Position numbers and translations under genes: made by a program. Below are positions 32,284-39,265 of a stretch of DNA of 46,688 bases, in pieces (the stretch's first letter is position 1; each line of letters opens with the position of its first letter). Source of the DNA: Reyranella sp. (GTDB lineage Bacteria; Pseudomonadota; Alphaproteobacteria; Reyranellales; Reyranellaceae); the NCBI GenBank assembly GCA_022844015.1, contig JALHMO010000035.1, forward strand, positions 1 to 46,688. Reading direction: 5' to 3'. Under the pieces are notes generated by a model. That model worked only from the letters and a program-made list of their open reading frames with translations, was not told the DNA's origin and made no database searches.

Positions 32284-32373
32284 CTAGAAGCGTTCCGGCC
32301 GCAGCAGGGCGTAGACGAGATAGACGAACAGGCCGAGCGTCACGGCCGCGCCGAGGATGTACTCGATCGACAT
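32284..32373 (-). CDS. kdpF: KdpF small subunit
   Basis: This is a 29-residue single-helix peptide (MSIEYILGAAVTLGLFVYLV, then YALLRPERF). The central hydrophobic run and the ending LLRPERF are hallmarks of KdpF, which stabilises the KdpABC complex in the membrane. It is placed, as usual, directly before kdpA. Confidence 0.9.
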   Translation of the reverse strand: MSIEYILGAAVTLGLFVYLVYALLRPERF

Positions 32374-32383
32374 GCCGGCCTCC

Positions 32384-32467
32384 TCACAGCCCGTCGCAGG
32401 CGTAGGCATAGGCGATGGCCAGGGCGAACGCGGCGCAGCCTGTGGCGATCAGGATGATATCGAGCAT
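32384..32467 (-). CDS. Single-helix membrane microprotein upstream of kdpF
   Basis: A 27-residue frame reads MLDIILIATGCAAFALAIAY, then AYACDGL. A GGAG ribosome site precedes the ATG, and the stop lies 10 bases before kdpF. The peptide is almost entirely one hydrophobic helix, ending in an acidic CDGL tail. I recall similar short peptides ahead of kdpF in other alphaproteobacteria, but no function is known to me. It may be an extra small subunit or regulator of the Kdp pump. Confidence 0.65.
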   Translation of the reverse strand: MLDIILIATGCAAFALAIAYAYACDGL

Positions 32468-32568
32468 CGGGGACTCCTTCGATTTCCAGGCTTCAGTTTG
32501 CGGCCTTGGCGGCGTTGCGCAACCACCAGTCGAGCCGTGACCGAGGCAGGTCGGCTGGGCTTGCCGGT

Positions 32569-32649
32569 TCACAGCCGATGAGTCAGCCGCTCCCAGGCGA
32601 TGAACAGGCAGAACAGGACGAAGCCCGCATACAGGGCGATGTCGATCAT
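32569..32649 (-). CDS. Second single-helix membrane microprotein of the kdp leader
   Basis: A 26-residue frame reads MIDIALYAGFVLFCLFIAWE, then RLTHRL. It has a strong GAGGAG ribosome site 7 bases before the ATG, a single hydrophobic helix and a basic tail (WERLTHRL), the pattern of small inner-membrane peptides. It is about 100 bases upstream of the 27-residue peptide and could be the first gene of the kdp transcript. Coding status rests on the ribosome site, helix and position only. Confidence 0.5.
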   Translation of the reverse strand: MIDIALYAGFVLFCLFIAWERLTHRL

Positions 32650-32780
32650 GGGTACGCTCCTCGCGGCCATAGAAGGGCGCGGATGCATAGGAATTCGAGC
32701 CGGCCGACGCGGGCGCGGCATAGCCGCGGCATAGGAATTTCGCGCCACCGGGATGCGCCGGGAGCACGCCACAACATCAT
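32650..32780 (-). promoter_or_regulatory. Probable kdp promoter region with direct repeats
   Basis: Upstream of the first leader peptide, GCATAGGAATT is repeated at 32685 and 32729, 44 bases apart (about four helical turns). A shorter GCATAG lies between them near 32718. Beyond 32780 the sequence is repetitive DNA, so the kdp promoter and any KdpE operator should lie in this stretch. The repeats are candidate KdpE half-sites, but they do not resemble the E. coli KdpE site. Confidence 0.35.
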
Positions 32781-32817
32781 GTCGTCCTCCCTGCGCGAAG
32801 CGCGGGGAGGTGCCCCC
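32781..32817. repeat. Partial copy of the 56-bp repeat arm
   Basis: These 37 bases equal the first 37 bases of the inverted-repeat arm at 33027-33082 (GTCGTCCTCCCTGCGCGAAG and onward). The last 13 bases (GGGAGGTGCCCCC, 32805-32817) are repeated directly on the far side of the 185-bp element that follows. Confidence 0.8.
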
Positions 32818-33002
32818 ATAGGCGTTAAGCTAAGACGAATCCTCATCCTGAGGAGGCCGCGCAGCGGCCGTCTCGAAGGATGGGGCACACAGTAGATTGC
32901 TGAACAAGCGGTATCGAAGCGCTCCCTCCCTTGCCCACCCTTCGAGACGCGGCCCTGTGGGCCGCTCCTCAGGGTGAGGATTCGTCTTAGTTTAACGCCT
33001 AT
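32818..33002. mobile_element. 185-bp MITE-like element with terminal inverted repeats
   Basis: The element begins ATAGGCGTTAA and ends with the complement TTAACGCCTAT. Its first and last 28 bases are complementary except for one position. It is flanked by the 13-bp direct repeat GGGAGGTGCCCCC (32805-32817 and 33003-33015), as expected of a target-site duplication. Inside is the same core as at 12861-13000 (CCTCATCCTGAGGAGG, CGTCTCGAAGGAT and complements). It encodes nothing. It may be a non-autonomous element mobilised by a transposase elsewhere; the flanking repeats could also derive from the host repeat it entered. Confidence 0.65.
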
Positions 33003-33026
33003 GGGAGGTGCCCCCGTCGCCCGGTC

Positions 33027-33247
33027 GTCGTCCTCCCTGCGCGAAGCGCGGGGAGGTGCCCCCGCAGGGGGCGGAGGGGTCGGGAGCCTCAGTCGAAAGC
33101 GTCCATCCATGTTCTTGCTGTTCGAGGCCTCGTGGGTCGACGACCAGTGGTGCCGACATGACGAGTGTTCTGGCAAAGCGTGTGCTGCTCTCGACCCCTC
33201 CGCCCCCTGCGGGGGCACCTCCCCGCGCTTCGCGCAGGGAGGACGAC
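33027..33247. repeat. Perfect 56-bp inverted repeat between kdp and kup
   Basis: The left arm (33027-33082) and right arm (33192-33247) are exact reverse complements over 56 bases. Each contains GCGCGAAGCGC and CCCCCGCAGGGGG sub-palindromes. The 109-base spacer (33083-33191) shows no gene. The region lies between the divergent kdp and kup transcription units. Confidence 0.9.
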
Positions 33248-33360
33248 ATGATTCCGGCTTCTGGAGTCGTGGAGCCAGCGCCTGTGTTGCGCCGACTTGG
33301 CCATTGACCGTGCAGCCGCACCACGCAATACCCGGCGCATGATCCCGGACACGCATCCTC

Positions 33361-35259
33361 TTGACGTCGGCGGCTGACCCGAGCGCCTCCGCCGCCCCCG
33401 ACAAGCGGGCGGCGGCGTTGACCCTGGCGGCGCTCGGCGTAGTGTTCGGCGACATCGGCACCAGCCCGCTCTACACCGTCAAGGAATGTTTCAGCGAGTT
33501 TACAGGCCTGAAGCCGACGCCCGACAACGTGCTCGGCATCCTGTCGCTGATCACCTGGGCGCTGATCATCGTCGTCACGATCAAGTACGTCGTCGTGGTC
33601 ATGCGGGCCGACAATCGCGGCGAAGGCGGCGTGCTCGCCCTGATGGCGCTGGTGTCGCGCCAGTCAGGCATTCCCGAGCGACGACGACGCGTCTACCTGA
33701 TGCTGGGCATCGCCGGCGCCGCGCTGTTCTACGGCGACTGCCTGCTGACGCCGGCGATATCGGTGCTGAGCGCCGTCGAGGGCCTGCAGGTCGCCGCGCC
33801 GAGCCTGCATTCGGCGGTGCTGCCGATCGCGCTTGCCGTGCTGTGCGCGCTGTTCGCCGTGCAGCGCTTCGGCACGGCCGGGATCGGCCGCTGGTTCGGG
33901 CCGATCACGCTCGTCTGGTTCGTCGTGCTGTTCGTGCTCGGCGCCCTTCAGATCATCGAGGCGCCACGCGTGCTGGCGGCACTGTCGCCGCACCATGCGA
34001 TCGGTTTCGCCCTGACGCATGGCGTGGTCACCTTCCTCGCCCTGGGGGCTGTGACGCTGGCGGTGACCGGCGCCGAGGCGCTCTATGCCGACATGGGCCA
34101 TTTCGGCCGCGCGCCGATCCGCCGGGCCTGGCTGTGGCTGGTGCTGCCGTCGCTGCTCGCCAACTACTATGGCCAGGGCGCGCTGCTGCTCGACGAGCCG
34201 GCCGCGATCGACAACCCGTTCTACCGGCTGGCGCCCGAATGGGCGCTCTATCCCATGATCGCGCTGGCGACGGCGGCGACGGTCATCGCCTCGCAGGCGA
34301 CGATCTCGGGCGCCTTCTCGATGGCGCAACAGGCCGCCCTGCTGGGCCTCAGCCCACGCGTCCGCATCCAGCACACCTCGGCGAGCGCGTTCGGCCAGAT
34401 CTACGTGCCGGCGATCAACTGGCTGCAGCTCGCCGGCGTCGTCGCGCTGGCACTCGCCTTCAAGTCGTCGACCAATCTCGCGGCGGCCTACGGAATCGCC
34501 GTGACCGGCACCATGCTGGTCACCACCCTGCTGGTGCTGGCGATGGCGATGCGCGGCTGGAGATGGCATTGGGGCTGGATCGTCCCGGTGTTCGCCGCCT
34601 TCCTGATCGTCGACGGCACGCTGTTCGCCGCCAACATGCTGAAGTTCACCGACGGCGGCTGGGTGCCGCTGGTTCTCGCCGTCGTCATCTTCGCCGCCAT
34701 GTGGACCTGGCTGAAGGGCAGGATGGCCGTCGCGGCGCGCGAGCATGAAGGCGCCCTGCCGATCGAGACCCTGCTCGGCAGCATCGGGCCCGGCCGCGTG
34801 CATCGCCCGCAAGGCACGGCGGTCTACCTGACGGCGTTCTCCGACAACGCGCCCAACTCGCTGCTGCACAATCTCAAGCACAACGAGGTGCTGCACGAGC
34901 ATGTCGTGCTGCTGACCATCGCCGTGCCGGACGAGCCCTACGTGGCGCCGGATCAGCGCGCCGCGGTCACTCACCTCGGCAAGGGCGTCCACCGGGTGGT
35001 GCTGGGCTACGGCTTCATGGAGCAGCCCGACGTGCCGCGCGACCTCGCACGCCTCGCCGACAAGGGCATACCCATCGACCCGATGCGCACGTCCTACTTC
35101 GTGGGCCGCAACAGCTTCGTCGGCGGCGCCAGGCCGCTGCTGCCGCGCTGGCAGCAGAAGCTGTTCCTGGCGCTGGCCCCCTTCGCCGCCAGCGCCGCCG
35201 ACTTCTTCGGCCTGCCGACCAACCGCGTCATCGAGCTGGGCAGCCGGATCGAGATTTAG
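33361..35259 (+). CDS. kup: Low-affinity potassium transporter Kup
   Basis: This 632-residue membrane protein imports K+ with protons. It has about 12 helices in the first 430 residues, starting with LGVVFGDIGTSPLYTVKECF. Other family landmarks are NRGEGGVLALMALV, FYGDCLLTPAISVLSAVEGL and NYYGQGALLLDEP, and a cytoplasmic C-terminal domain follows. The start is TTG 33361: an in-frame stop at 33340 rules out longer versions and the usual KLAALTLxALGVV start follows closely. It diverges from the kdp operon, so low- and high-affinity K+ uptake are side by side. Confidence 0.93.
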   Translation: MTSAADPSASAAPDKRAAALTLAALGVVFGDIGTSPLYTVKECFSEFTGLKPTPDNVLGILSLITWALIIVVTIKYVVVVMRADNRGEGGVLALMALVSRQSGIPERRRRVYLMLGIAGAALFYGDCLLTPAISVLSAVEGLQVAAPSLHSAVLPIALAVLCALFAVQRFGTAGIGRWFGPITLVWFVVLFVLGALQIIEAPRVLAALSPHHAIGFALTHGVVTFLALGAVTLAVTGAEALYADMGHFGRAPIRRAWLWLVLPSLLANYYGQGALLLDEPAAIDNPFYRLAPEWALYPMIALATAATVIASQATISGAFSMAQQAALLGLSPRVRIQHTSASAFGQIYVPAINWLQLAGVVALALAFKSSTNLAAAYGIAVTGTMLVTTLLVLAMAMRGWRWHWGWIVPVFAAFLIVDGTLFAANMLKFTDGGWVPLVLAVVIFAAMWTWLKGRMAVAAREHEGALPIETLLGSIGPGRVHRPQGTAVYLTAFSDNAPNSLLHNLKHNEVLHEHVVLLTIAVPDEPYVAPDQRAAVTHLGKGVHRVVLGYGFMEQPDVPRDLARLADKGIPIDPMRTSYFVGRNSFVGGARPLLPRWQQKLFLALAPFAASAADFFGLPTNRVIELGSRIEI

Positions 35260-35282
35260 GTCGCCATCCCTGGCCCGATGAA

Positions 35283-35479
35283 CGGGCAGGGCATTCGCCT
35301 ACGGCAAAAAATACCGTCATCCCGACCGAAGCCGAGCGCAGCGAGGCGTAGTGGAGGGACCCTTCTTCTTGCACCGTCGGCAAGAAAGGTCCCGCCGCCA
35401 AGGGCGCTGTAAACAGCGCCCGATCGGGTGGCTTCGCTCGGGATGACGGTATTTTTTGCCGTAGGCGAATGCCTGCGCC
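35283..35479. repeat. Hairpin element, family A copy 3, with 35-bp perfect arms
   Basis: The left arm 35291-35325 and right arm 35438-35472 are exact complements over 35 bases; they begin GCATTCGCC and include CCGTCATCCCGA. The inside again has GGGACC/AAGAAAGG-type sequence and a small hairpin, GGGCGCTGTAAACAGCGCCC, near 35402-35421. The right end abuts the stop codon of the VOC gene (35480). It separates convergent kup and the VOC gene and may act as a bidirectional terminator. Confidence 0.9.
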
Positions 35480-35833
35480 CTACCACTCGCCGCAGCCGAA
35501 ACGCAGCAGGTTGCCGTGCGGGTCGTGGAGGTAGAACTCCTTCATGTTCCACGGCCGGACCTCGAAGGCAGACAAGCGCGGCACGCCGTTGCGGCGAAAT
35601 TCCTCGAACAGCGCCGGCACCTGCCCGCCGCGGATGTAGCAGGACGTGTTCTCCGGGAACTGCCGTTCGTCGGTCTTCCAGAAATGCAGCTCCATGTCGT
35701 CGCGCTTGACGATCAGGTAGCTGGTTTCGACGTAATCGCTCGAGAAGCCGAGACGGTCGACGTAGAAGGCGCGCGTCTCCTCGATGTCGAGCGATGCCAG
35801 GACGGGGATGCAGCGCGCCGGATCGGCGGTCAT
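35480..35833 (-). CDS. VOC/bleomycin-resistance-like protein
   Basis: This is a 117-residue protein of the vicinal oxygen chelate fold: IPVLASLDIEETRAFYVDRL at the start, then MELHFWKTDERQFPENTSCY and the C-terminal EFYLHDPHGNLLRFG with the usual metal/ligand positions. The arrangement resembles bleomycin-binding resistance proteins, which sequester drug rather than catalyse, but housekeeping glyoxalase-like roles are equally possible. Its ATG overlaps the stop of the 85-residue gene upstream by 4 bases (ATGA). Confidence 0.83.
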   Translation of the reverse strand: MTADPARCIPVLASLDIEETRAFYVDRLGFSSDYVETSYLIVKRDDMELHFWKTDERQFPENTSCYIRGGQVPALFEEFRRNGVPRLSAFEVRPWNMKEFYLHDPHGNLLRFGCGEW

Positions 35834-36087
35834 GCGTCGAACGCCGTGAGCGATACCGCGCCGCTCGCCGGCGGCTGCAGGCCGCGCGCCAGGAAGTCGG
35901 CGAGGCGGGCGAAGATGCGGCCGGCCTCGGGGCAGCCGACATCCTGCACCACCGTCTCGGCGGCGACGTTGAGCAGCGCGTTCGCCGCGAGGTCGCGGCA
36001 CTCGGCCGGCAGGTCGTCGACGGCCTCGGAGATCAGGCGCATGGCGCGCTGCAGGTCGGCGAGGCGGTCGGGTCGTTGCGCGCTCAT
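35830..36087 (-). CDS. Hypothetical protein, 85 aa, helical
   Basis: This 85-residue soluble, mostly helical protein (RLADLQRAMRLISEAVDDLP, LAANALLNVAAETVVQDVG, IFARLADFLARGLQPP) matches no family I know. It sits between the Cys-rich gene (2 bases downstream of its stop) and the VOC gene (4-base overlap), so the three form an operon divergent from hemP. Confidence 0.65.
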   Translation of the reverse strand: MSAQRPDRLADLQRAMRLISEAVDDLPAECRDLAANALLNVAAETVVQDVGCPEAGRIFARLADFLARGLQPPASGAVSLTAFDA

Positions 36088-36089
36088 GG

Positions 36090-36587
36090 TCAGTTGAGCC
36101 TCCCCGCGGCGGCGCCGGGCAGCGGCGCGAGGCGCAGGCCGGCGCTCGCCAGCGCGACGGCGAACGCCTTGAGGCGCACCGCCGCGACGCGCGAAGCGGT
36201 GGGCGCCATCATGACGTCGAGCGAGGCCAGCAGCGGCCGGTCGTAGTCGGCCTGCGCCAGCCCGCACAAGGCGACCAGCGTCGCCTCGTCGCGGCTCACC
36301 GACGCGCAGGTCGGCTGGTGGATCTCCATCGCCCGCCGCGCGCCGAACAGGAACGCGTCCATGGCGATCGCGAAGTCGGGCAGCGCCTCGAGCAGGCCGG
36401 CGAGCTTGAAGCCGCGGTGCAGGATCGAGCCCTCGCACGGCAGGCAGCGCTCCTGCTGCCACTGCCGCACCGCCCACAGCACGAAGCGATCGCCGATCGG
36501 CATGGCGCAGGCACAGCCGGGCCGCCCGCAGCCGGCACGCAGGTCGGACTGGAAGGGCGCATGCCGTTGGTCCGCTGAACTTTCCAT
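36090..36587 (-). CDS. Cys-rich hypothetical protein divergent from hemP
   Basis: This is a 165-residue protein whose N-terminal third contains clustered cysteines (AGCGRPGCACAMP and RCLPCEGS), with two more later (IHQPTCASVSRDEATLVALC). The middle is helical (FVLWAVRQWQQE; LLEALPDFAIAMDAFLFGA). I recall similar proteins beside haem-uptake loci in alphaproteobacteria, without function. The cysteines could bind iron, zinc or an Fe-S cluster. AGGTGAGG precedes ATG 36587. A Fur-like palindrome lies in the short gap to hemP, so it may be iron regulated. Confidence 0.7.
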   Translation of the reverse strand: MESSADQRHAPFQSDLRAGCGRPGCACAMPIGDRFVLWAVRQWQQERCLPCEGSILHRGFKLAGLLEALPDFAIAMDAFLFGARRAMEIHQPTCASVSRDEATLVALCGLAQADYDRPLLASLDVMMAPTASRVAAVRLKAFAVALASAGLRLAPLPGAAAGRLN

Positions 36588-36636
36588 GGCCTCACCTGAA
36601 GTCGAAGACGGTTGACAGATCGGCAGTATTATGAGA

Positions 36637-36653
36637 TTGCGAGTCATTCGCAA
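36637..36653. promoter_or_regulatory. Fur-like palindrome upstream of hemP
   Basis: TTGCGAGTCATTCGCAA has 6-base perfect arms (TTGCGA/TCGCAA) around a GTCAT centre and resembles alphaproteobacterial Fur/Mur-type operators. It lies 29 bases before the hemP start at 36682 and 50 bases from the divergent Cys-rich gene, so a bound regulator could control both. The choice among Fur, Irr and RirA cannot be made from sequence alone. Confidence 0.5.
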
Positions 36654-36681
36654 ATTAAAAGTGAAAGGAGCTGCGAAGGCC

Positions 36682-36867
36682 ATGAGCCAGCCACCGCGCC
36701 AGGCACGGCCAGACGGAAATGGGGGAGAGCTGATTTCCGATCTGTCGGTCCCGGTCGTCGACAGCACCGCCCTGATGTGCGGCAAGCGTGAGCTGCTTAT
36801 CCGGCACGGCGCCGACATCTATCGATTGAGGGTCACCGCTTCCAACAAGCTGATCCTCACCAAGTAA
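36682..36867 (+). CDS. hemP: Hemin uptake protein HemP
   Basis: This is a 61-residue protein with the characteristic HemP C-terminus (GKRELLIRHGADIYRLRVTA, then SNKLILTK). HemP family proteins accompany haem receptor genes, and in some bacteria act as activators of their expression. I prefer ATG 36682, which has an AAAGGAG ribosome site, over ATG 36631, which would overlap the putative operator. It leads the haem-uptake gene run on the plus strand. Confidence 0.88.
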   Translation: MSQPPRQARPDGNGGELISDLSVPVVDSTALMCGKRELLIRHGADIYRLRVTASNKLILTK

Positions 36868-36873
36868 ACGTAC

Positions 36874-36895
36874 CCGAGGGACCATCCCTCCTCGG
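36874..36895 (+). terminator. Weak hairpin after hemP
   Basis: CCGAGG and CCTCGG form a short stem around GACCATCCCT just after the hemP stop, with no T-run. It could attenuate transcription into the receptor gene. The evidence is slight. Confidence 0.25.
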
Positions 36896-36970
36896 TCAAA
36901 CTGCCCAGCCAGCCGGTCCCTCCGACCCGCAGCCAGCCAGGCGCCCTTTTTTCGTCTTGGGGACCCTGGC

Positions 36971-39265
36971 ATGAAAGCCCAATCACTAATCGCATTCCTG
37001 TTGGCCACCACGGCACTCGGCGGCATTGCCGTCCTGCCCTTGCACGCGCAGACGCCGCCCGCGACGCAGGCTCCATCGGCACCCGATCCGCAGCCCGCCA
37101 CCACCGCGCAAGCGCCGACGACCCAGGCGCCCACCACCCAGGCGCCGACGACCGAGCCGACGCAGCTCGATGCGGTGACGACGGCGGCGACGCGAACGCG
37201 GCGGCCGCTGCTCGACGTGCCGGCCACGGTGTCGGTGACGACGTCGGAGGATATCGAGCGCGAGAACATGCAGGACATCCGCGACCTGACGCGCAACGAG
37301 CCGGGCGTCACGGTCGGCAACAATCCCAATCGCGCCGGCTACCAGAACTTCCTGATCCGCGGCATCGGCGGCAACCGCGTGCTGCTGATGATCGACGGCA
37401 TGCGCCAGCCCGACTTCCCCGACAGCAACCAGGGCGCCGGCACCTACACGCGCGAGCAGCCCGACCTCGAGGACATCAAGCGGGTCGAGATCATCCGCGG
37501 CCCCGCCTCGGCACTCTACGGCTCGGACGCGCTGGGCGGCGTGGTCGCCTACATCACCAAGGATCCGCGCGACTACCTGCGCGACGGCAAGAACGTCTAC
37601 GCCTCGGTGAAAGGCGCCTACAGCAGCGCCAACCGGCAGTTCGCCGAGACCTTCACCGGGGCCGTGCGCACCGGCGAGCTGGAGTTCATGGGCATCTACA
37701 CGCGGCGCGACGGCCACGAGTTCTACCCGGCGCAGACCACGCTCACCCCGAACCCGACGAGCTGGTGGAGCAACGACTTCATGGCCAAGCTGGTGCTGCG
37801 GCCGACCGAGGTCGACACGATCCGCATCACCGGCGCCTACACCCAGGGCCAGCAGAGCACGCAGATCCTGTCGGGCGTCGGCAACTTCCCGTCGCTGTTC
37901 GCCAAGATCTTCGACGAATGGGGCCAGGACTACACCCAGACCTATCGCATCGCCGCCCAGTGGCAGCACAACGCGCCGATCGGCTTCGTCGACCGCATCG
38001 ACTTCCTGGCCTACTTCAACTCGGTCTACACGCAGGCCGACACCTACCAGCTGCGCGGCCCCACCAGCGGCCCGATCCCGACCAACGCGCGGACCTCGCA
38101 GTTCTACTACAACCAGAACGTCACCGGCGCCGAGTTGCAGCTCGGCACCGACGCCACGATCGGCAACACGCGCAACGTCTTCACCTATGGCCTGAGCTTC
38201 GCGTACACGACGACGACCCGGCCGCGCGACCGCTTCCAGATCACGCTGGCGACCGGCGCGCGCACCCAGAATGTCGGCGGCGAGACCTATCCCAACAAGA
38301 ACTTCCCCGACACCCAGACGGTGCAGGCCGGCGCCTACATCCAGGACGAGATCACCGCGCTCGACGGCCGGCTGACTATCATTCCTGCAGTGCGCCTCGA
38401 CTACTACCGGCTCGACCCGGTGCCCGACCGCTACTTCTGGAACTCGACCGGCGCCACGCTGAACGTCGTGCCGTCGTCCAGCACCTACGTCTCGGCCTCG
38501 CCCAAGCTCGGCGCGATCTATCGCTTCGACGACAAGTACTCGGCCTACTTCCAGTACGCGACCGGGTTCCGCGCGCCGCCCTACGACAATGCCAATTTCG
38601 GTTTCACCAACGCCGCCTCGTTCTACCAGATCCTGCCCAACGCCAACCTGAAGCCGGAAACGGTCAACAGCTTCGAGGTCGGCTATCGCGGCAACTACGC
38701 CAACGGCTCGAGCTGGCAGCTGACCGGCTTCTACAACATGTACAACAACTTCCTCGAGACGGTGGTGGTTGGCATGAACGGGCCGGTCACCCAGTTCCAG
38801 TACGTCAACCTCACCAACGTGACGATCTGGGGCGTCGAGGCGCGCGGCGAGTATCGCTTCACGCCGGACTGGGCGGTGCTGGGCTGGACCGCCTTCGCCC
38901 AGGGCACCGACCAGCGCACCGGCCTGCCGGTCGATTCGGTGGCGCCGTGGGCGACCCAGGCGCGCATCCGCTACGGCTCGGTCGAGCGCGGCCTGAATGC
39001 CCAGCTGATCGGCACCATGGTGGCGGCCCACAACATGGTGAGCAGCCCGTTCTTCTTCCAGACGCCGGCCTACTTCAACCTCGACGCGACGGTGGGCTAC
39101 ACGCTGGGCGAGCATTTCAAGGTCAATGCCGGGCTCTTCAACATCACCAACGCCAAGTACTGGAACTCGGCCGACGTGATCGGCATCACCTACAACAACC
39201 CGCAGCTCGACCTCTACGCCCAGCCGGGGCGCTATGTCGGCGTCAACTTCACGGCGCGATGGTAA
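36971..39265 (+). CDS. TonB-dependent haem/haemoglobin receptor
   Basis: This 764-residue outer-membrane receptor has a signal peptide (about 1-27, ending LHAQ) and a low-complexity linker of APTTQ repeats (about 45-65). A TonB-box-like LDAVTT is followed by the plug domain (about 75-190: FLIRGIGGNRVLLMIDGMRQ, RVEIIRGPASALYGSDALGG). A 22-strand barrel follows, with the family FRAPPYDNANFGF and NLKPETVNSFEVGYRGNY segments and a terminal aromatic residue (VNFTARW). It belongs to the haemoglobin/haem receptor class (HmuR/BhuR-like). The adjacent hemP and hmuSTUV make haem the likely ligand. Confidence 0.9.
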   Translation: MKAQSLIAFLLATTALGGIAVLPLHAQTPPATQAPSAPDPQPATTAQAPTTQAPTTQAPTTEPTQLDAVTTAATRTRRPLLDVPATVSVTTSEDIERENMQDIRDLTRNEPGVTVGNNPNRAGYQNFLIRGIGGNRVLLMIDGMRQPDFPDSNQGAGTYTREQPDLEDIKRVEIIRGPASALYGSDALGGVVAYITKDPRDYLRDGKNVYASVKGAYSSANRQFAETFTGAVRTGELEFMGIYTRRDGHEFYPAQTTLTPNPTSWWSNDFMAKLVLRPTEVDTIRITGAYTQGQQSTQILSGVGNFPSLFAKIFDEWGQDYTQTYRIAAQWQHNAPIGFVDRIDFLAYFNSVYTQADTYQLRGPTSGPIPTNARTSQFYYNQNVTGAELQLGTDATIGNTRNVFTYGLSFAYTTTTRPRDRFQITLATGARTQNVGGETYPNKNFPDTQTVQAGAYIQDEITALDGRLTIIPAVRLDYYRLDPVPDRYFWNSTGATLNVVPSSSTYVSASPKLGAIYRFDDKYSAYFQYATGFRAPPYDNANFGFTNAASFYQILPNANLKPETVNSFEVGYRGNYANGSSWQLTGFYNMYNNFLETVVVGMNGPVTQFQYVNLTNVTIWGVEARGEYRFTPDWAVLGWTAFAQGTDQRTGLPVDSVAPWATQARIRYGSVERGLNAQLIGTMVAAHNMVSSPFFFQTPAYFNLDATVGYTLGEHFKVNAGLFNITNAKYWNSADVIGITYNNPQLDLYAQPGRYVGVNFTARW

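Noticed and set aside
30571..32457. Long plus-strand frame opposite kdpA
   Set aside because: It is an antisense shadow caused by high GC; it has no domain and an unrealistic composition.
32647..32772. 67-codon minus-strand frame extending the 26-residue kdp leader peptide
   Set aside because: The upstream part is Arg/Pro-rich without protein character, and the strong GAGGAG site selects the ATG at 32649.
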